The translations under genes and the position numbers were made by a program. From Haloplanus salinus (GTDB lineage: Archaea; Halobacteriota; Halobacteria; Halobacteriales; Haloferacaceae): a stretch of 64,000 nucleotides of DNA. Under the pieces are notes generated by a model that saw nothing but the letters and a program-made list of their open reading frames with translations, had not been told where the DNA came from and did not search any database. Shown here in pieces: positions 35,201-43,800 of the stretch. The stretch lies in contig NZ_QPHM01000003.1 in NCBI RefSeq assembly GCF_003336245.1, positions 1 through 64,000 of the forward strand. Reading direction: 5' to 3'. Positions within the stretch are counted from its first letter, which is position 1. The number at the start of each line of letters is the position of its first letter.

Positions 35201-36400
35201 GACGACACGCCCGAGGAGTTCGCCCTCGGTTCGGCCGAGGAACTCCTCGCCTCGGTCGTTCACATGGGTGAACCGCCACTCCTCGTCGATGGCGTAGAAC
35301 GCGTCGTCGACGCGGTCGAACACCTCTGCGAGCTCGGTTTCTAAGTCGTCGCGCTGACGTTCGAGCCGGTTGGCCTGCTCTCTGAGCGGGCTGATGTCCT
35401 CACCGACCACGACGACACGATCGACTTGGCCGTCCTCGTCCTCTAGCGGGGCGGCGTGCACCGACAGCCACCGGCGCTCGCCGTCGGAGTGTTCGATCTG
35501 ACACTGCTGCTCACGGACGGCGTTACCCGTTTCCACCACTCGAGTAACCGGCTGCTCCTCCTGACTGATTGGGGACCCGTCGGTATCGTACAGCTTGTAG
35601 TCATTGAGGTCGTAGGCACCGTCGTCGTCGACGATGCCGAGAAGATCAGTGGAGCGCTCGTTCACCCGAAGGATCTCACCCTCCGAAGAGGCTACTCCCA
35701 CGCCGACGGGGACCGTGTCCAGCACGCGCTCGATTAGGTCCCGCTCACGCCGGAGTTGCTGTTCGCGCTCGCGCCGTTCGGTCATGTCTCGCGTGACCAT
35801 CGCGAATCCGAGGAGTTCGCCGTCGTCGTCGCGGATGGCGGTGATGGTGACGTTCGCCCAGAACCGCGAGCCGTCGGCACGGACCCGCCAGCCTTCGTTC
35901 ACTATCTCGCCCTCGGCAGCCGCCGCTTCGAGGGTCTTCCCGGGGACCCCCTCGGCGACGGCATCGTCAGTGTAGAAGGTAGAGAAGTGTTCGCCAATGA
36001 TCTCTTTGGGTTCGTACCCCTTCACGTGCTCTGCGCCCGGATTCCACGTCGTGATGTACCCCTCCTCGTCGAATTGGAAGATGGCGTACTCCTCGACCGT
36101 ATCGACGAGGGCCCGGAACTCCACGTTCGGTCGAACCGGCGGTCGCTGGGCCCCGTCCCCCGTCTCGCTCGCGGCCTTCGCCGGCGGCGGCCGCCACCAG
36201 ACCCGTCCCCGCGCCCCGACCTTCTTGGTCCTGAGGCGTTCCTGGTCGACCAGCCGTTTTAGACGCTCGTAGGTGCTTCGCCGGCCTACGTCGAGGCGTT
36301 CGGTCACCTCGTTCGTTGTCAGCGGTTCATAGGCGTCCCCCGTGGCCTCGACCACGTCGAGCGTTTCACGCAAGCTTGTGGTCAGTCCCGTCGATTCCAT
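32288..36400 (-). CDS. bat-like multi-PAS/GAF transcriptional regulator
   Basis: A protein of 1370 residues from ATG 36400 (MESTGLTTSLRETLDVVEAT). Order of domains: N-terminal winged helix (TTNEVTERLDVGRRSTYERL), seven consecutive PAS-like units (about residues 85-960), and a GAF domain (about 990-1140; SIPIVHEG-like AAIPIVHEGATHGVLNVYAD). A bacterio-opsin-activator domain and a C-terminal HTH-10 (LTERQRAAVEVAFHAGFFEW to FHQHLRKAERKVFEALL) complete it. No kinase domain is present, so it is a one-component sensor-regulator like Bat, which responds to oxygen or light in Halobacterium. Repeated ITERKxxEREL linkers join the PAS units. The ligand is unknown, and the number of PAS units is high. 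Confidence 0.92.
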   Translation of the reverse strand: MESTGLTTSLRETLDVVEATGDAYEPLTTNEVTERLDVGRRSTYERLKRLVDQERLRTKKVGARGRVWWRPPPAKAASETGDGAQRPPVRPNVEFRALVDTVEEYAIFQFDEEGYITTWNPGAEHVKGYEPKEIIGEHFSTFYTDDAVAEGVPGKTLEAAAAEGEIVNEGWRVRADGSRFWANVTITAIRDDDGELLGFAMVTRDMTERREREQQLRRERDLIERVLDTVPVGVGVASSEGEILRVNERSTDLLGIVDDDGAYDLNDYKLYDTDGSPISQEEQPVTRVVETGNAVREQQCQIEHSDGERRWLSVHAAPLEDEDGQVDRVVVVGEDISPLREQANRLERQRDDLETELAEVFDRVDDAFYAIDEEWRFTHVNDRGEEFLGRTEGELLGRVVWEVFPEAKGTMGEEAFRRAVKTQESVTYEECFEPLDRWFEVRAYPSESGLSVYFRDITERKQRERELERYEQLVETVWDGVAALDDDDRFTMVNDAFCEMAGYDREELLGEPVTRIHSEEVNEEAAELNEEVQRGERDVATLEFQLLTADGETVPVEGRFGPYKHGDTSGRVGVVRDITERKEHERELDESRRRLQTLVEHFPNGAVALVDEDLRYVTVGGTPLREAGKTVDELEGQHLESVLPTELSEVLVPKYEAALNGDTQIFEQGLGERFITFRIVPVRDDDGEVFAAAAMSQDITDRKERERELQEAKTQLEAATEAGAVGTWEWHIPEDEFVAGPSFARTFGVDPEAAREGVSLERFLSNIHEDDRDRIERKIDEAVESCGEYEEEYRVENANGKYRWVLAKARVVCEDGDPVTFPGAVTDVTERKQYERELEEAERRYRTLVENYPNGAIILFDEDLEYLIAGGEAFEGLDVSIEDLEGDTIPEHLPAEFTDTFEPRFRAVFEGQVSEFEFEFNDQIRQFQVVPVRDGSGSIFAGLTISQDVTQHREHERELKRQREQLEAVNNLNGVVQDITDAVVAQSTREEIEDAVVGGLADAESFSFAWIGEVDGVTREVELRTEAGVDGYLDGVTITTDLDDERSNGPTAQALLTGEPQVAQDVQTNPGHDPWRDHIEAYDIRSSAAIPIVHEGATHGVLNVYADRPYAFDDTERQVLTQLGEVVGHAIAAVERKQALMSDEVVELEFRIPGVFQALEIEASSEGQITHDQAVPTGDGSYLLYGTATDDAWPAVGSIIDAVPHWESVQDLGQRGDRHRFEVTLTEPPVLSVVASRGGYVQEAVIEDGDYHMTVHLPPTVDNRSIAEAVEDAYPMADLVAQRQFSRTDDTRARFERLLHEELTERQRAAVEVAFHAGFFEWPRESDGEAVSESLGVSPPTFHQHLRKAERKVFEALLKGPVPSDEAAVA

Positions 36401-36657
36401 TACGAGTGTTATCCAACGCTCCCTCTTTAACACTCCGACAACGGAAGTGAAGGGATCCATCCAAGTGGATTCGATCGGTTTCTACAGCGCACGTACATCA
36501 GTTACATCGCGTCAGTACAGTTCTCCAGCGTGGTATCATCACGCACGACCCGTCGCATCTGAGGTACCTAATCAGTTAGAGAGTAGTCTTACCCTTTCCA
36601 GGAGACTGTCTAATTACACACCCAGGAGGCCTCACAGTGGGCCCGGGTACCAACACC

Positions 36658-36990
36658 ATGAGCGAACCAACAGTCGATGCTACGCGAGATGGAACGCGAT
36701 TGCCTAACCTCCCACAGAGCCAGCGTCATCGCGTGCTTGCCGACAAGCGTCGCCGGGTTCTGCTGGCAGAGCTCGAGGAACACACGGACCCAGTCTCGCT
36801 GGATGCGCTCACGTCGGCTATAGTCGCCCGCGAACGCGACGACGGCGGCCAGAGTCGCTCTGACAGGGTTCGGATCTCGCTGCACCACGTTCACTTCCCG
36901 CTGCTCGACGAGCTGGGCATCGTGGACTACGATCACGAGAATAACGTCATCGAGCCACAGCGCGCGGCCATCGACGGGCTCACTGACTGA
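36658..36990 (+). CDS. DUF7344-type winged-helix regulator
   Basis: About 110 residues from ATG 36658 (MSEPTVDATRDGTRLPNLPQ). It contains QRHRVLADKRRRVLLAELEE and the RISLHHVHFPLLDELGIVDYD segment of the DUF7344 family. It is divergent from the bat-like gene and may regulate it or the genes downstream. The intergenic region 36401-36657 contains no other gene. Confidence 0.87.
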   Translation: MSEPTVDATRDGTRLPNLPQSQRHRVLADKRRRVLLAELEEHTDPVSLDALTSAIVARERDDGGQSRSDRVRISLHHVHFPLLDELGIVDYDHENNVIEPQRAAIDGLTD

Positions 36991-37053
36991 CTACCGCGTG
37001 GATATTCACGAAGACCGTATACTCGAAACGGTTGACGGCCATTAGGGGAAACC

Positions 37054-37278
37054 ATGTCGGAGACTACAGTAGAGGACGTTCCCGCTGTATTCGATGGATT
37101 AGACGACCCACGTGAGCCGCTTGCAACGAGTGGGGTCGGGGAAAAGGAACTCCGTGCAGAGGTCCGTGCCGATCTCGCTGATGATCTCGGTGGGCATCCC
37201 AGAGACTACCATGCCGACCGCTACTTCACATCGCTCGAAGAATCCGACAGCGAGACGCTCCCGGACGGCGGAAGGTAA
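37054..37278 (+). CDS. small acidic protein upstream of a DUF433/PIN-like pair
   Basis: This 74-residue acidic protein (MSETTVEDVPAVFDGLDDPR ... GHPRDYHADRYFTSLEESDS) has no recognised family. Its stop codon overlaps the first codons of the DUF433 frame, so the two could once have been coupled or joined by a frameshift. It may be a component of the same toxin-antitoxin locus. Confidence 0.5.
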   Translation: MSETTVEDVPAVFDGLDDPREPLATSGVGEKELRAEVRADLADDLGGHPRDYHADRYFTSLEESDSETLPDGGR

Positions 37279-37673
37279 CTATTGTACTGAACAGAAAGTA
37301 CGACCCCTCCCAAAGCGAGCATCTCGCTCGGGAGATCGAGTCCACGCCGCACATCCGTGGCCGTCGGATCACCGTTCGAGACATCGGTGCGCTGGTCCAC
37401 AGGCGGAAGCTCGCGCCGCCGACCATCGCCGACCGGTTCGAACTGCCCGAGGCGGCCGTCCACGAAGCGCTCGCGTTCTACCATCTGAACCCCGAGTACT
37501 TCGCCGAACTCAACGCGTCCCGCCGCCGGCAGCACGAAGACGCGATCACGCCCGACGACGTTCCCCCCGACGATTCCTTCGATGCCGCCGAACTCGGCGT
37601 CGAGAACCCCTCGGTGACGGTCGACGACGGAGACGACACACCTGAGCCGGATCCGGACGGCAGCGGGGCCTAA
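37275..37673 (+). pseudogene. DUF433-type antitoxin, no usable start codon
   Basis: The frame from 37185 to the TAA at 37671 encodes VTIVLNRKYDPSQSEHLARE, then STPHIRGRRITVRDIGALVH and LAPPTIADRFELPEAAVHEA, followed by an acidic tail. This matches DUF433 antitoxins (VapB45-like), which begin M-x-I-V and contain PxIxGxRIxV. There is no ATG, GTG or TTG in the frame before the conserved domain; the expected start position reads GTA. Either the start was lost by point mutation or translation depends on the upstream gene. Confidence 0.6.
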
Positions 37674-37687
37674 GCCACTGGGATCAA

Positions 37688-38053
37688 ATAGAGTCGTTCG
37701 ATACCCTGCTTCACGAGTCCATCGAGCCGGTTCACGACGAACTCCGGAGCCTCGGGCACAACGCCACGCACGTGCTTGACATCCCCGAACTGGGGGAAGG
37801 TGCGCAGGACGAGTCTGATATTTTCCCGTGGCTTCGGGCGAACGATACCATCCTGTTCACACGAGACGACCACTGGATCGGCGCCGATTCCTCGGACCAG
37901 CAGAACGCCATCGACCCTGCTCGGACCGCCGGTGTGCGCTGGCTCGCGGACGAGTCGATGACTCCGGGCCAGCAGATCACGGCTATCCGCGTTATCGCGA
38001 CACTGCTGTCCGCCGACCTCGACGGCGAGCACGTTGAGATCACAAAGCGCTAG
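37688..38053 (+). pseudogene. DUF5615/PIN-like toxin partner, start codon lost
   Basis: Beginning shortly after the DUF433 stop, the frame reads ESFDTLLHESIEPVHDELRS, LGHNATHVLDIPELGEGAQD, DTILFTRDDHWIGADS and ends at 38053. This is the PIN-like (DUF5615/Mut7-C type) nuclease pattern with the DT(L)LHE, GHxAxHV and ILFTRDDHW motifs. The natural start position (before ESFDT) reads ATA instead of ATG; the first in-frame GTG at 37772 would remove the first catalytic segment. The pair looks like a recently inactivated toxin-antitoxin module. Confidence 0.6.
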
Positions 38054-38108
38054 CTCGACTACGTCGAATAAAAAACGAGTGACTCGGAGCCCAGCCTGCT
38101 CTCAGAAA

Positions 38109-38150
38109 GTTACCCCACGTTTCCGAACTAAACCCCGAAAGTGGGGTAAC
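38109..38150. repeat. inverted repeat GTTACCCCAC ... GTGGGGTAAC
   Basis: The ten-base arms match the outer arms of the palindrome at 29191-29230. The interior on the minus strand reads GTTCGGAAACGTGGGGTAAC, which resembles an origin recognition box (GGAAAC followed by a G run). The repeat sits between the PIN-like frame and the 3-prime end of the tubulin-like operon and could also act as a terminator for both. Confidence 0.55.
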
Positions 38151-39427
38151 TACACCCGCGGAATTTGGCTCTCCCAAAGGAGCGGAGAGGTCCGACACCT
38201 CTCGTTCCTCATCACGTCCGATACCAGTTCCTCGGTCACATCCGTCGAGACGTTCACTCCCGACGTCCACGCCCGGGTGCGGGCGTCGGCCGGTCGCGCC
38301 GATCGGCTCCAAGTGTTCCTGCAGGGCCATCTCCCAGCCGGCGTCGCCGTCGCTATCTGCGGCGAGGTTGACGTTGTACCGCCATTGTTCCCTGCTGGCA
38401 GATCTTTCGTGGATGCAACTTTCCACTCTATGATACCCGGAGACCGAATTCGGACGAAATCCGCATTAGCTGGAATTGATCTGTTGGTGTGATTGAAATT
38501 TCTATTATTCCTAATCTTAAATGGGCCATCGCTGACTGGGGTCGAGTTTGTCTCGTTGACGTACTCTAGAATCAGGGTATCGGCGGGAGTCGACCCACTC
38601 ACGACAACGGCTGGGTCAGTATCATTGATTTCAACGGTGACATCGTGGGCCCAGGGAGCCTCAGCGGCCCCATCGAGTGTAGCGAGACCCAACGGGGAGA
38701 ATAAGGCCCCCGCAACGGCAAAATACAACAAAGCGAGTACTCCGACAACTGCCACTCCGTACCCAATATCGACCGCAATTTCCGCAATCGAATCGCCATC
38801 GATTTCGCCATCAGATGCATCAGGCTCGGGATTCATCAGCGCCTGCGTTTGCCCGATCGGTTCCAGCCCCATATACGGCCCTTTCTCGACAATAAGGTCG
38901 TACGTGCTCATGGGGCCAGTATGGGTGCTTTCGCCTTCGGTGACCGCTATTTCCATACCTACCCGGGCACCACCAACCTCGCTGATCAATTCGAACGCTT
39001 TCTCATAGGAACTAACCCCGAAACGGAGGCGCTCGCCCCCAGACAGGAGTTCGCGCGCCCGACTACGCTGACGATCCGTCCCCACCTGTCCTGGATCGGC
39101 TGCGTCAAGATTACTCAGGACGTTCTCCCCGGATTCGGAGCGCTCGATTTTAAGTCCATGATCGGTCTCGGCGACGTCAATGACGGCCTCCCGGAATTCA
39201 CGCAGGAGGGCGTGATCACTGGATGTTATGTAGCTCGCGTAATATTGTTCCATCCGCCCGCTCGAGCTTTCGTATGCCCGGAAGTACGTCGTCAACTCGA
39301 ATGGCTGTGCATCCGAGATGGTGAACACAACCCCGTACCGGCTCATGTTTCGAATCTTCTCGTTTCGTTCGCCATCCGGATCGTCTAGGGGATAGCCACG
39401 GGAGTCATACAGTGTGACCTCGCTCAT
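38150..39427 (-). CDS. membrane protein of the tubulin-like operon, chimeric C-terminus
   Basis: This 425-residue third gene of the coupled operon overlaps the GTPase gene by 4 bases. The N-terminal about 190 residues are soluble (SRYGVVFTISDAQPFELTTY, SSYEKAFELISEVGGARVGM). One or two membrane helices follow (DIGYGVAVVGVLALLYFAVAG), then a beta-rich domain (VTVEINDTDPAVVVSGSTPA). From about residue 345 on (SPQIATATPAGRWPCRNTWS...) codon use changes to GC-rich and the sequence resembles out-of-frame DNA, so the original C-terminus was probably replaced by a fusion near 38395. No known family is recognised. Confidence 0.75.
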   Translation of the reverse strand: MSEVTLYDSRGYPLDDPDGERNEKIRNMSRYGVVFTISDAQPFELTTYFRAYESSSGRMEQYYASYITSSDHALLREFREAVIDVAETDHGLKIERSESGENVLSNLDAADPGQVGTDRQRSRARELLSGGERLRFGVSSYEKAFELISEVGGARVGMEIAVTEGESTHTGPMSTYDLIVEKGPYMGLEPIGQTQALMNPEPDASDGEIDGDSIAEIAVDIGYGVAVVGVLALLYFAVAGALFSPLGLATLDGAAEAPWAHDVTVEINDTDPAVVVSGSTPADTLILEYVNETNSTPVSDGPFKIRNNRNFNHTNRSIPANADFVRIRSPGIIEWKVASTKDLPAGNNGGTTSTSPQIATATPAGRWPCRNTWSRSARPADARTRAWTSGVNVSTDVTEELVSDVMRNERCRTSPLLWESQIPRV

Positions 39428-40881
39428 CCGTATTCACCCAGTCGTTCAAGCAGTTTGTCGAAGCCGACCGTTGCGACGGAGCCGCTGTTTCGCATCGGTA
39501 CTCGCTCTCCCTCGTCGTTAACTCGTGTTTGATAGAAGACCGGATGAATCTCGCTCCCTGCCGATTGAGCAACCAGAGACTGGATGGTCTGATTCGCACT
39601 GAGCCGATCGTTGGTGAACTGTTTGAAGTCCCCGTAGTACTGCTCGGCATTCAGTCCCTTCTCCTCACGGAAGCGTTCGGCTAGCACGTCGGCCTTGCTC
39701 GCGACGAGGATGATGTCCTTATCATCTGCAGCCTGTAAAATCTCGAAATATGGCTCGATATCAAGTGGTTCATTGTTCGTGTAGCGCTCACAGTCGATCA
39801 GAAGAATCAGTGTGTCAGCCTCCTCAACCGACTCGTGAACTCGAGAGAGCGTTATCGGCATCTCTGAGCGATCCATCGTACCGAGCATAGCATCGGGTAT
39901 CTCTTCGAGCCACTCGCCGGCGTAATCAAGCCCTGACAACTGGATATTCATCGGAAAGACTGAGCCGTAGACATACTGGAACTTGAGCGCCTCAAGTTCC
40001 TGCGTCCGTGTGGCACTGATAAACCAGCCTTCTTGTTGACGGTCAAGTTCCCCGACAAGATTCATCAAATCCTGACTTGGGTTCAGTGGTGTCGCCGTTT
40101 CTTCATCGCCACTGCCACTGTACCGGTCGAGCGCTTCGAGATAGGCACCGACCAGTAACAGGCTCTTCCCGGACGCCTTTGGTCCAAGGACGAGAAAGTC
40201 CCTTCGTGCATCGTATTGGACGAACCGTTTAGTGACGACGACGAAGCCACACACTAAAACCGCATTGAACGCAACCTGTTGGGCACCGCCGTGGACGTCG
40301 AACGAGCGCGTGGGCTCGATGATGGTAAACTGCCCCTCTCCAGTGAAGTCAAACGGGACTGGGTAGACCAAATGATATTCGAGGAATCCGATGACGGTCA
40401 TGATCGTTAGCATATAAAAGACGAGCTTTGATGCACGGCGCAATTCAAGGGTCTGAGAGCCACGAGCGGCTAATAATTCCCGTCCACCGCCGATGAGAGC
40501 GCCACCCAGAAGGCCGAACACTAACCACATGAGTGTATCGCCGAAATCGATGTTCGGAAGTAGTAGCCCCCGCGCGGACAGCAGCAGAATCCCGATTACG
40601 CTCCCACCGAACAGCAACACTCCCTGTAGTCGCTTTTTCGTATCGTAGGTCATCAGAAGAAGCGATCCAAAAAAGAGGCCAATAATGAACGTAGCTACGG
40701 CCTCCGTCTGCATGCCAAAGAGGTTGAGTGCGTAGAACAGTCGTCGTGGAATGCCGGCCCGTTGCCATGCTTCGCCGAGCATCGGCGTGAGTAGGGCCGC
40801 GAAGACAAGGATAAGAATAAGATAGACGACTAGCTGGACCTTCTCGCGGTTCTCTCGGAGCGCCTCGATGAACCCTGCCAT
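39424..40881 (-). CDS. membrane-anchored P-loop GTPase
   Basis: A 485-residue protein with five or six membrane helices in the N-terminal 220 residues, then a cytosolic P-loop NTPase domain. The P-loop is GPKASGKSLL (residues 233-242), G3 is SGLDYAGEW (DxxG at 319-322) and G4 is VASKADVLAE (SKAD at 395-398). This fits a Ras-like/TRAFAC GTPase. It starts 3 bases after the tubulin-like gene and overlaps the next gene by 4 bases. Fusion of a small GTPase to a multi-span membrane domain suggests that it recruits or regulates the tubulin-like polymer at the membrane. Confidence 0.85.
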   Translation of the reverse strand: MAGFIEALRENREKVQLVVYLILILVFAALLTPMLGEAWQRAGIPRRLFYALNLFGMQTEAVATFIIGLFFGSLLLMTYDTKKRLQGVLLFGGSVIGILLLSARGLLLPNIDFGDTLMWLVFGLLGGALIGGGRELLAARGSQTLELRRASKLVFYMLTIMTVIGFLEYHLVYPVPFDFTGEGQFTIIEPTRSFDVHGGAQQVAFNAVLVCGFVVVTKRFVQYDARRDFLVLGPKASGKSLLLVGAYLEALDRYSGSGDEETATPLNPSQDLMNLVGELDRQQEGWFISATRTQELEALKFQYVYGSVFPMNIQLSGLDYAGEWLEEIPDAMLGTMDRSEMPITLSRVHESVEEADTLILLIDCERYTNNEPLDIEPYFEILQAADDKDIILVASKADVLAERFREEKGLNAEQYYGDFKQFTNDRLSANQTIQSLVAQSAGSEIHPVFYQTRVNDEGERVPMRNSGSVATVGFDKLLERLGEYG

Positions 40882-40884
40882 CTG

Positions 40885-43800
40885 TTATTCGGAATCTGAG
40901 GGATCGTGACCCGACCGATCAACCATCTCACTAGCGTCGCGATGGGACGAGTCCTCTATCGATCCATCTTCCATAGCCGAATGGTGGTCTCTTTCGTGCC
41001 CGTTCGAGCGCTCTGAGTTGTCCGCACTCTGTGGTGCCTCCTCGGTGTCCTCTTCGTCGGCTCCGTACCAGACCTGCTCGCTATACTGATCGAGGAGCCC
41101 TTGCACGACAGCGTCCTCGTCTTGTAGCAGGAATTCGAGATCCTCGGTTGATTCAATATTGAGCGTGTCGGTTCGGCGGATGTAGTAGCCGTCATCGAGG
41201 CCGAGACTATGGTGAATACGGATATCAACGTCTGGATTACTGGCCCACTCATCATACCCGCTAGCGTAGCCATCAGCCTGAATCACCTTCCGGATGTTAT
41301 CGAGGAAGACACCATCAATGAACACACCAAGGCCGATATCCCAGTCGCCACCAATGGGAGGGCTCCACGCGCTGTATCGCTGTTTTGTCGGGTTCCCTTC
41401 CAGATCGAATGCCTCCCGATATGTCGATTTCAGATCGATTGTCTCCCCATCGATATTGTCCACGGCGGGGCTCATGAGCGCGACTCGAACCCGAAGGTCG
41501 CTGTACCGCCGACCGCGGTGATTTAGTTTCCGACGCTGAAGCCCCGTGTACTTCCGGTCAAGTGTGTTCTTTGCGAGTTCTTCGAGGCTCTCACGCAGCC
41601 GATTGCGCTCATGCGGATCGGCGAAAAGATCGGTTTCGGCGAGCGTCTCGTTGCCGGTCGCTTGGAGCACGTCGTCGGGCTGAATGTTCTTAATGAAGAC
41701 GTAATCTTCCGACTTGACGGCGACGGAGCCACCGGCATCCTCGTCGAATGTGGCAAGTGACTCGCGGAATTCAGTGTTGTTCTGCTCGAACGTGCGCCGG
41801 TGGGCGTTAACCGCCTCGAAGAGGTCGATCGTCTCCTCATACAGTTCCATTTCGACGGTCAGCTCGTCGATCCGAGCCTGCAAGTTTTGACGTCTGGCCG
41901 CCAAGTCGTCTGTCTCGACGAGTTCGCGTTCGAACGCTCGGCGGACGATCTCGCGGCAGGCCTCGCGATCGATCGGTGTCGTATCGAGTTCCGTCTCCAG
42001 CTCAGCGATATCTCCCTCATTTGGTTCCTCGTCAACGGCATCACGCAGCGCTCGAACGATGTCGGTGCGGAGATCACTGGCTTGCTGTTCGACTTTCCGG
42101 ACAACCGCGTCGGCGTCGTACTCGATGTCGACACGGAACTCATCAGGCGGCCCCAGTGAGAACACGCCGGCGTCATCAAGGCGATTTGACGCCATTCGGA
42201 ACGTCTTCTGGGCGTCCTGTTTCTCCTCAGCAGTTGAGGACTCCCAAGGAGTGAGTGATTCGAACGTGCTCTCTTCCTGTTGCATCGTAAGATGCGCCTT
42301 TTTTGCGTCGCGAAGTTCGGAGAGCGACTGGTTGATCGCTCGCTTATCCGCTTCGACGGAAACGCCCATCGGATGGAGCGTGCCTTCGAGTTGATCGAAT
42401 GCCTGATTTACCTCACCGCGGTCCACATTATCGACTTCGTCCGCAGTCTCGGTGTTGACAACTTCACTCATGTAGCTCGCGAGTGCTGAGTGCAGTGCCG
42501 CAAGATCGGCCTCGACCGCCTCCACGTTGAGGGTCTGTAGTTGTTCCAGATCGTCTTCGACAGTACGTTTCCATTTGGAGGTGCTAGCCTTGATCTCCTC
42601 TTGTTGGTCCTCCCGAACCTTCTCTAGTTCGGCTTCCGTCTCCGCGAGATCATCTTCTAAGCGCTCCAGTTTCTCAACTGAATCATCTAGTTGCGACTGC
42701 AGTCGCTGAAGGATCCCACCTGCACTCGTACCCACATCCTCTGTACCGAGGAGATACTCTACTGTCCGCTGGATACGGCTCGTATCAATGGCGGTCTTTT
42801 GCTCCAGCAGTCGCTTGCGACGCACGAGCAACTCGAGTTCTTGACTGAGTACGTCGACCAGTCGCGCGTCGACGCTATCTTTGAACGTCGTCTGTTGGTT
42901 CGGCTCTGCGACCCCTGCCCGGAGCGAGCCACCGATGACATCAACCTGATCGCCGATATCCTCGGCCTCGTTTCTCGCATCAGAGACGATGTCTTTGAAG
43001 ATGCCGACCGATTTGTAGTCGAGTTCGCCGAAGAGTTCGGAGTCAAGCAGAGACTCGAAGGTGTTCAGCCGCTCAGCAAGGTCGTTCTCATCCTCGCCTC
43101 GAAGCCCACCCTCGGCATCGTCGAACTGTGTATCAAGGAATAGTTCAACCTCTTCGTAGATATCGCGCTCCGCGTCCATCGCTGACTCTTTCAGATCGAG
43201 GAGCTCTTGGAATGTGCCGCGTGCTTCCTGCACGGCATCAATATTATACCGGAGAATCTGGGGAATACCAACGGTGAAAGGTGCGAATTGCGGAGAGCCA
43301 CTGAACACGTCTTCCATCCCCTGCGTGTTGTAGTAGCCAGCAATCAGATAGGTAGCAGCCTCGTCAAATTGCTCAAGCATTTCATCTGATTCGACTCGGT
43401 TGCCTCGCTTGCCGTCGAATCCTGTTGGATCGATCGGCATGAGGATCCGATCTTTGAACAGCTGATCGCCTTCGAGGCTAAGTCGTTCAAGCTCCGAGAG
43501 CGCGGCGAAGGCATTCGCACTTTCACGCAAGCCTTCTGTGTGGTTTGGCAGGACACCGAATAGCGTGATGTCTGCGGTCGGCATCTTCTGAGCCAGTTCG
43601 GTTGCAATATCGACGAACAGACCCGATCCCGTACCGCCACCAAGACCGCCGATAATCGCCACCTCACCCTTACTCGGGATGTCGACGAGTGTGGCCAGTT
43701 CGTCATCCTCGGCGTAAGCCTTGTAATACATCGCTTTCCCCAGACCACGCTTTCGCACGGCCCCCTTGGCGAAATTAAGATTCTCTTCGATGTGATCCTC

